Below, in pieces: positions 32,589 through 37,301 of a stretch of DNA of 37,301 nt. Each line of letters begins with the position of its first letter. Position 1 is the first letter of the stretch. The stretch comes from Candidatus Atribacteria bacterium (lineage in GTDB: Bacteria; Atribacterota; Phoenicimicrobiia; Phoenicimicrobiales; Stramentimicrobiaceae), in the NCBI GenBank assembly GCA_029556475.1, contig JAKQEP010000152.1, forward strand, positions 1 through 37,301. The letters run 5' to 3'. Position numbers and translations under genes: made by a program. A model generated the notes under the pieces. That model saw only the letters and a list, made by a program, of their open reading frames with translations. It was not told where the DNA came from and did not search any database.

Positions 32589-32879
32589 ATGGATAAGGAA
32601 GAGATGGACCTATTGATTCAGAAAGCCAAAGACAGAGATAAGGAAGCGATGATGCAATTAATCGAGCAGTTCAATCCTCTCATAAAAAAACAGGCAGCAT
32701 TTTTTAAAGGGATGGGGCTGGAATATGAGGATGCCTATCAGCAGGGAATATTATATTTTATTACCGGTGTTTATGAGTATCGACCTATGCCCCCGGTTAC
32801 CTTTGCCGGATATATGAAGAAAAGGATTAAATGGGGGTTGTGGATGTATTGGAGAAAATTGTTTAAGACGGGGGAATAA
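32589..32879 (+). CDS. sigma-70 region 2-like protein (half of a split sigma factor)
   Basis: The 96-aa protein looks like region 2 of a small sigma-70 family factor. LIQKAKDRDKEAMMQLIEQF and NPLIKKQAAFF lead into YEDAYQQGILYFITGVYEY, which corresponds to the core-binding region 2.1-2.2 pattern. FAGYMKKRIKWGLWMYWRK corresponds to regions 2.3-2.4. The ORF ends right after this, with no region 4. A region 4-like ORF lies 260 bp downstream in another frame. The ATG follows AAGGGAAGGAAATT, a good ribosome site. It may pair with the downstream product, as RsoA does with SigO in Bacillus, or it may be half of a gene broken by repeats. Confidence 0.75.
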   Translation: MDKEEMDLLIQKAKDRDKEAMMQLIEQFNPLIKKQAAFFKGMGLEYEDAYQQGILYFITGVYEYRPMPPVTFAGYMKKRIKWGLWMYWRKLFKTGE

Positions 32880-33139
32880 TTGGGAGAAGTCGTTAGTCGA
32901 TGGTCGTTGGTATTTAGTTAAAAGATGTGGGAATAAATGAAGGTGGTCGTTGGTCGATGGTCGATGGTAGTTAGTTATAAAGATGTGGGTGTAGATGGAA
33001 GGGGTTTATAGTTTTAGATAAAGAGTGTGGGCTGTAGGGGATGAGATTGCCACGGTTTGCTTTCAGCAAACCTCGCAATGACTAAGATAAAGATGTTGTT
33101 GGAAATGAAAGAATAAAAGGAGGAGGGGGGGAAGCTAAG
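32880..33139 (+). repeat. repeat block between the two sigma halves
   Basis: Period-7 GTCGTTG/GTCGATG units (32888-32915 and 32945-32977) and three GATGTGGGAATAAATG-like modules (about 32924, 32980, 33021) are followed by a hairpin element (33042-33082). The arrangement resembles 8641-9078. A purine-rich AAGGAGGAGGGGGGG tract (33117-33131) at the end precedes the region 4 ORF. Confidence 0.75.
33042..33082. repeat. GAGATTGC hairpin repeat, copy 4
   Basis: Outer arms ATTGC/GCAAT enclose the perfect inner stem GGTTTGC (33054-33060) and GCAAACC (33066-33072) with a TTTCA loop. Same flanks as 8850-8887, different stem. Confidence 0.75.
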
Positions 33140-33415
33140 ATGGATGGTTATGTAGAAAATTATGTAGAGAATATGATTCTGGAAGAATGCCTGGATGAGC
33201 TGGATAAACAGGAACATCAGATAGTAGTGCTATATTACTGGTGGGGGTATCGGGATGCCGAAATTGGTAAAATTTTGGGTGAATCGCAGCAGATGATTAA
33301 TTATAGACGCAACAGAGCTTTAAAAAAGATAAAAAGTCTCCTGGAGGTCAGGACTTTATCCCGATTTGGTGGTAGGAGAGGGCTATCCGGGCAGCGATGG
33401 TGGCATTATGTTTGA
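33140..33415 (+). CDS. sigma-70 region 4-like protein (other half of a split sigma factor)
   Basis: The 91-aa protein resembles sigma region 4. ILEECLDELDKQEHQIVVLYYWWG is the 4.1-like helix pair. YRDAEIGKILGESQQ and NYRRNRALKKIKSLLE form a 4.2-like helix-turn-helix for the -35 element. Sigma-like sequence ends near residue 69. The last 22 residues overlap psuG on the opposite strand (33348-33415) and look like antisense read-through, so the original 3' end may have been lost. A purine-rich ribosome site lies upstream, but its AGGAGG is 13 or more nt from the ATG. It could work with the region 2 protein at 32589. Confidence 0.72.
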   Translation: MDGYVENYVENMILEECLDELDKQEHQIVVLYYWWGYRDAEIGKILGESQQMINYRRNRALKKIKSLLEVRTLSRFGGRRGLSGQRWWHYV

Positions 33416-34286
33416 GAAGTTCTATATTGGCTTTTAGACTTCTTCCCTCACTGAGTTCTTTTACTTTATTCAAGAGATAGGGGGTAAGCTGTTTGCCCTT
33501 GATATTCTCCTTATGAGCTAATTTGCGGGCCTGTTCTATCCAATGGTCTACTTTCTTTTTACTTAATGCAAATTCGGTGGGTACCGGATTGGCTATTATC
33601 AGACCGGTGCCCAGTTTTAATCGTAGATGGTCCCAGACCACCTGTGCTGCTTCCTGTGGGTCTTTTAAGAGATAATCCGCTCTCAGATGGCTGGATTGGC
33701 TGTAAAAAGCAGGTAGCTCTTCAGTCTGATAACCCAACACCGGAACTCCCATGGTTTCCAGATATTCCTGGGTGCGGGGTATATCAAGGATTGCCTTGAC
33801 ACCCGAGCAGATTACCGCTACCGGAGTTCGAGAAAGCTCTATTAAATCGGAAGAAATATCCATAGAATACTCTCCCTCATAGCTATTATGAACACCACCG
33901 ATGCCACCGGTAGCAAAGAATACTATCTGACAGCGGTGTGCTATCCACATGGTTAGGGCTACAGTGGTGCCGGCATCCATTCCTTTGGCAACAAGGGAAG
34001 ACAAATCTCTCTTGCTGGCTTTTACAACATTCTGAGAATGGGCGAGTCTTTCAATCTCATCATGGGTTAACCCCACTTTAATCTTACCATTGATAAGGGC
34101 AATGGTAGCCGGGACGGCACCCTGGTCACGAATATTCTTTTCCATCTGGAAAGCGGTATCAATGTTTTCCGGGAAAGGCAGACCATGGGTAATGAGATTT
34201 GATTCCAGGGCTACTACCGGTTTGCCTTCTTTTCCTTTACCTATTTCTTCTCTGATTTCTTCTCTGATTTCAAAATAATCAAACAT
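33348..34286 (-). CDS. psuG: pseudouridine-5'-phosphate glycosidase
   Basis: Cleaves pseudouridine 5'-phosphate to uracil and ribose 5-phosphate, the second step of pseudouridine degradation. The 312-aa length is typical. Family signatures: VVALESNLITHGLPFPEN (catalytic-region glutamate), AVPATIALINGKIKVGL, DLSSLVAKGMDAGTTVA and FFATGGIGGVH. The ATG overlaps the psuK stop as TAATG, so translation is coupled. The 3' end overlaps the convergent region 4-like ORF by 68 bp. Confidence 0.95.
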   Translation of the reverse strand: MFDYFEIREEIREEIGKGKEGKPVVALESNLITHGLPFPENIDTAFQMEKNIRDQGAVPATIALINGKIKVGLTHDEIERLAHSQNVVKASKRDLSSLVAKGMDAGTTVALTMWIAHRCQIVFFATGGIGGVHNSYEGEYSMDISSDLIELSRTPVAVICSGVKAILDIPRTQEYLETMGVPVLGYQTEELPAFYSQSSHLRADYLLKDPQEAAQVVWDHLRLKLGTGLIIANPVPTEFALSKKKVDHWIEQARKLAHKENIKGKQLTPYLLNKVKELSEGRSLKANIELLKHNATIAARIALSYHQIGIKS

Positions 34287-35254
34287 TATAAGATCCTGAA
34301 TGTCCTTACCATCTGTTTTTTTACCATAGCTTCATCGAGCTGGGCATATACCGTATCTGGAGAGGTAACCGCTAAAGAAGCAATGACCATACCTATTTGT
34401 ACCGAATGGTAAAGGCTATAATTTTTATATAAACCGTAAGCCATACCGGCTACTAGAGCATCTCCAGCACCAGTACAATCGACCATCTTTTTTCTTTTTA
34501 TATTAATAAATTCTCCCTCAGGTACCTGCTCTGAATGGATATAAACACCACGGGTACTGTGGGTCAGAATGATATTCTTAACACCTTTTTTCATCAGGGC
34601 TTCGATGGCTTTCTGCCGATCAGCAGCACTTTTAATGATGACTCCGGAAAGTGCACTCAGCTCACTGATATCTGGAGTTAAATAACTAATCCTGGATAAA
34701 ATACCCAAAAGTTTTCTGCTTTTTACCGCAGATACCGGATCGGCAATCAAGGGAATTTTTTCCCGGTAACACAAATCAGCAATATGATAAATAGCCTGGG
34801 GGGTAAGGTTGGTATCGATAATCATAAAACGATTCTTCTTTATAACCCCGGCTTTGGCAATTAGATAACGAGGGGTAACTCTTTTCATAATTTCGGTGTC
34901 ACTTACCCCAACCTGTAAGTCGCCTTTTTCATCTAAAATGGCAACATATTTTCCAGTAGGTTCTTTCTTCGACAGGACTACTTCCTCGGCCTGAACACGG
35001 GCATTTCTCAGCTTTTCCAGTATTTCTCTCCCCTCAGAGTCATCGCCAACCGCACTCAAATATTTTACCGGTATGTTTAATAGTCCTAAATAATGGGCAA
35101 TATTTCTGCCCACACCTCCATGGCTAACCCGTATAGTACCCGGATTGGAAGTATCCCATTGAATAACATTCTTTGATTTCCCTTTGATATCGATATTGGC
35201 ACCACCAATAACCACAATACCTTCTCTTTCTTCTCTGGAAAAATTGGCAACCAT
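34286..35254 (-). CDS. psuK: pseudouridine kinase (PfkB family)
   Basis: Phosphorylates pseudouridine for PsuG. The 322-aa ribokinase-fold protein has VVIGGANIDIKGKS near the start and the sugar-site GGVGRNIAHYLG (about 56-67). The C-terminal signature DCTGAGDALVAG contains the catalytic aspartate. PfkB sequence alone does not fix the substrate, but the one-base overlap with psuG makes pseudouridine the clear choice. The ATG follows AAGGAA. A nucleoside transporter, often nearby, is not seen within the window. Confidence 0.92.
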   Translation of the reverse strand: MVANFSREEREGIVVIGGANIDIKGKSKNVIQWDTSNPGTIRVSHGGVGRNIAHYLGLLNIPVKYLSAVGDDSEGREILEKLRNARVQAEEVVLSKKEPTGKYVAILDEKGDLQVGVSDTEIMKRVTPRYLIAKAGVIKKNRFMIIDTNLTPQAIYHIADLCYREKIPLIADPVSAVKSRKLLGILSRISYLTPDISELSALSGVIIKSAADRQKAIEALMKKGVKNIILTHSTRGVYIHSEQVPEGEFINIKRKKMVDCTGAGDALVAGMAYGLYKNYSLYHSVQIGMVIASLAVTSPDTVYAQLDEAMVKKQMVRTFRIL

Positions 35255-35295
35255 AACGGGTTTCCTTCACTCTCTTATAATAATAAAGTATCGCT

Positions 35296-35339
35296 ATAAC
35301 AGATATCTGATAATGCTTTAAAAGAGGTATATCTGCTAT
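35296..35339 (-). promoter_or_regulatory. inverted repeat at the 3' end of the FNR-like gene
   Basis: ATAACAGATAT (35296-35306) and ATATCTGCTAT (35329-35339) are complementary at 10 of 11 positions, with a 22-nt loop. One arm covers the FNR-like stop codon (35336-35338). There is no T-run, so it may be an mRNA processing or attenuation hairpin before psuK-psuG. Confidence 0.4.
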
Positions 35340-36022
35340 TCATTCAAGCCAGGAAAATAATCCTTTTTTACGTTTTCCTTATCTACCTCAAGCTTATAGA
35401 GGGTCTCCTCTACCGCTTTAACCAATCTCATAGGACCAGAAATATAAAATACACGCTCTTTGAGAACGGGAACTGTTTCTTTGATTAAATTTTCATCAGC
35501 CCGCTGGGGTGAAAAGATATATTTAATATTTAACCTGTTATACCCTCTGGCTAAATTGTCCAGGGTATCTTTAAAAACAATATGTTCTTCATCTTTATTG
35601 CTGTAAATAAGTATTATATCTTTGCCAACCTTCTCTTTTTCTAATTCCAGGAGAATGGAATGAAAAGGGGTTATTCCAATCCCACCGGCAATAAAGACTA
35701 ATTTTTGTGCATCATTATTTATGGTAAATTTCCCGTCTATTTTAACAAGCTCCACTTCATCCCCTACTTTTTTGGCAAAGAGTGCCTTTTTAAAAGAACT
35801 ACTCTCTTCAAATAAGTAATGGGTTGTGAGCATAAGCTTTTCTTTAAATGGTGGTGATGAAACCGTAAAAATTCGCACCTCTCCTCTATTATCAGGATTA
35901 TCATGGGGAATCCTGTAAAGGGCATACTGTCCTGCCTGCCAGGTTACAGGTTCCTCGGGTTGAAAAATGTAACTGAAGATATTATCAATTTCTTTTCTTC
36001 TTTCTTCTATTAAAAGCTTCAT
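35336..36022 (-). CDS. FAD-dependent FNR-type oxidoreductase
   Basis: The 228-aa soluble reductase of the ferredoxin-NADP(H) reductase superfamily has the FAD-binding motif RIFTVSSPP (about 51-59; the R-x-Y/F-S/T-x-S pattern). The pyridine-nucleotide motif is VFIAGGIGITPFHSIL (about 109-124), and the C-terminus is YISGPMRLVKAVE...DYFPG. It lacks a 2Fe-2S domain, so it needs a separate electron acceptor such as ferredoxin or flavodoxin. The ATG follows AAGGAG. It lies 29 bp downstream of the GarR-like gene, so the two are co-transcribed. Confidence 0.85.
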   Translation of the reverse strand: MKLLIEERRKEIDNIFSYIFQPEEPVTWQAGQYALYRIPHDNPDNRGEVRIFTVSSPPFKEKLMLTTHYLFEESSSFKKALFAKKVGDEVELVKIDGKFTINNDAQKLVFIAGGIGITPFHSILLELEKEKVGKDIILIYSNKDEEHIVFKDTLDNLARGYNRLNIKYIFSPQRADENLIKETVPVLKERVFYISGPMRLVKAVEETLYKLEVDKENVKKDYFPGLNE

Positions 36023-36051
36023 TTTTTACTCCTTGGTTACTTATATTTTAA

Positions 36052-36942
36052 TTATTTTTTCAAAGAAATACTATTGAGCTTCTCATAAAAGAGTGCCAGT
36101 CCGGCATGGTCAAGCTCTGTATGACCATCTGCCATTAAGGCCTGCATCATCTCCATTACCTGTGCTGTTAAAGGCATGGCATTGTGCAGTTCCTGACTGG
36201 TCTGTAAGACATTGGTAAGGTCTTTAACATGTAAATGAATCCGAAAACCAGGAGCATAATTACCGCTGAGCATACGTGGCGCTTTATCAGTAAGACACTG
36301 ACTACCCGCTAATCCTTCTTTTATGGCAGAAACAATTCTTTCCGGGTCAACACCGGCTTTTTTGCCTAAAAGCAGCGCTTCGGCAACAATAGCAATATTT
36401 ACCGCCACAATGGCCTGATTTACTAATTTGGCAGTACCACCTGCTCCAATATCCCCTACCAGTATTGGTTTACCCATTACCTCCAGGACAGGTTTACAGT
36501 AATTGAAAATCTCTTCTTCCCCGCCTACCATTATGGCTAAGGTTCCCGATTGGGCTTTCTCCTGCCCTCCACTTACCGGGGCATCCAGCATATCTATCCC
36601 TTTTTTCTCCAGTTCTCTTGCCAGTGATTGAGAAACCAGGGGAGCAATGGAGCTCATATCGATAAGGATTTGCCCTTTACAGGCACCTTTTAAGATACCC
36701 TGTTCACCCAGAATAACCTGTTCCACATCTGGAGAATTGGGTAACATAGTGATGATAATATCGCAGTTTTTAGCCACATGTGTGCAGGATTCCCCCCTTT
36801 CTGCGCCCTCATTCAGTATTTTTGATAAAGATTGTTCAGTAAGAGAGTAGGCAATAAGAGGATATCCTGCCTTAATCAAATTTTTAGCCATTGGAAAACC
36901 CATAATTCCAATTCCGATAAAACCGATTTTTGGTTTAGGCAT
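36052..36942 (-). CDS. beta-hydroxyacid dehydrogenase (GarR/GlxR-like)
   Basis: The 296-aa NAD(P)-dependent enzyme of the 3-hydroxyisobutyrate/tartronate-semialdehyde reductase family has a Rossmann start, IGFIGIGIMGFPMAKNL. The substrate motif is DAPVSGGQEKAQSGTLA (about 120-136), and the catalytic lysine lies in GAGGTAKLVNQ (about 168-178). The motif set fits 2-hydroxy-3-oxopropionate reductase (GarR/GlxR) best, but 3-hydroxyisobutyrate dehydrogenase or a glyoxylate reductase role cannot be excluded. The ATG follows AAAGGAG. First gene of the operon with the FNR-type reductase. Confidence 0.88.
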   Translation of the reverse strand: MPKPKIGFIGIGIMGFPMAKNLIKAGYPLIAYSLTEQSLSKILNEGAERGESCTHVAKNCDIIITMLPNSPDVEQVILGEQGILKGACKGQILIDMSSIAPLVSQSLARELEKKGIDMLDAPVSGGQEKAQSGTLAIMVGGEEEIFNYCKPVLEVMGKPILVGDIGAGGTAKLVNQAIVAVNIAIVAEALLLGKKAGVDPERIVSAIKEGLAGSQCLTDKAPRMLSGNYAPGFRIHLHVKDLTNVLQTSQELHNAMPLTAQVMEMMQALMADGHTELDHAGLALFYEKLNSISLKK

Positions 36943-37301
36943 ATCAGCACTCCTTTCTCAAAAAGTTAAAAACCTATGATAATAAATTATTAATTTAAAA
37001 ATAGCTTTTTCAGGAAAAATCATTTCCCCTAAAAGTAAATGCAATTAAATACAAAAGATTTTTTTTCTATAACGTGATAGAATATTAAAGTAAAGTATAT
37101 TTCTTATTTTCTATTCTATTTATAGCATTATACACTACTTGGTTAAGTAAATAAACTGACAGTCTTCTCCAATGCAAGATGAGCCTGAAATCTGTTCTTA
37201 AATATTAACATATTTGACCGAACAGAAACAAGAGTCATAATAGCTATATGATAATGGTAGTTATGATGAATGACTCTAATTTAAGCAGTATATCCCAATT
37301 A
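36943..37301. other. upstream region of the GarR-like operon
   Basis: No gene is visible to the window edge. On the minus strand a TATAAT (37132-37127) about 185 bp upstream of the ATG could be a -10 box, with only a weak TTATTT at 16 bp as -35. The rest is AT-rich without clear structure. Confidence 0.35.

Noticed and set aside
32888-32977. Possible CRISPR array in repeated GTCGTTG sequence
   Set aside because: Units are 7 bp with no unique spacers of constant length, and no cas genes are present.
1-37301. tRNA, rRNA, riboswitch or prophage genes
   Set aside because: I looked for T-arm motifs, conserved riboswitch cores and phage structural or integrase proteins and saw none I could support.

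Overview
The window is AT-rich bacterial DNA with short Shine-Dalgarno-led genes and several operons, most of them on the minus strand. It encodes amino-sugar catabolism (NagA/NagB), a pseudouridine catabolic pair, oxygen-sensitive 2-hydroxyacyl-CoA dehydratase-type Fe-S proteins, and many exported proteins. This suits a low-GC anaerobic heterotroph. I lean towards Atribacterota or a similar lineage from the gene set and the style of the intergenic repeats, but no rRNA or tRNA is present to prove it.

Layout. Positions 1-2550 hold a candidate small RNA (about 190-260), an 80-residue unknown protein, a DUF2249 plus carboxymuconolactone-decarboxylase-like protein, and a broken RhuM-family gene. 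Positions 2554-5560 hold nagB-nagA (ATGA overlap), joined directly to a decayed AbiE toxin-antitoxin pair whose toxin is cut to about 84 residues. Positions 5748-13400 are an accessory block. It has two long uncharacterised paralogues (576 and 652 aa), an intact RhuM-Fic/Doc protein directly upstream of the first paralogue, a PepD-type dipeptidase, repeat-filled spacers, and the relic 5' end of a second abiEi gene.

Positions 13535-28000 are mostly envelope and secreted proteins. In order: a membrane spermidine-synthase-like fusion, an exported VanX-type D,D-dipeptidase, an InlB-repeat lipoprotein, a MEMO-CapA fusion followed by a DUF3160 protein, and a minus-strand cluster. That cluster holds a protein with a degenerate matrixin-like domain, a 1054-aa PPC/BACON-like/PLAT protein, and a small secreted protein whose start is frameshifted at a homopolymer.

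Positions 28400-32250 form a minus-strand operon: exported Pcm, two CoA-dehydratase D-component-like proteins and their ATP-dependent activator. Positions 32589-33415 carry sigma region 2 and sigma region 4 on two separate small plus-strand ORFs with 260 bp of repeats between them. Positions 33348-36942 hold psuG-psuK, an FNR-type flavoprotein reductase and a GarR/GlxR-type dehydrogenase, all minus strand.

The spacers carry at least three recurring repeat classes: period-7 degenerate tandem repeats, a GAGATTGC...GCAATGAC hairpin element with variable inner stems, and a 26-bp GGACCGTCC palindrome. They interrupt or abut several genes (RhuM remnant, split sigma factor, MEMO-CapA start codon). 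The most promising leads are the bipartite sigma factor, the paralogue pair next to RhuM-Fic and AbiE, the candidate small RNA, and the matrixin-like protein that has lost its zinc site.
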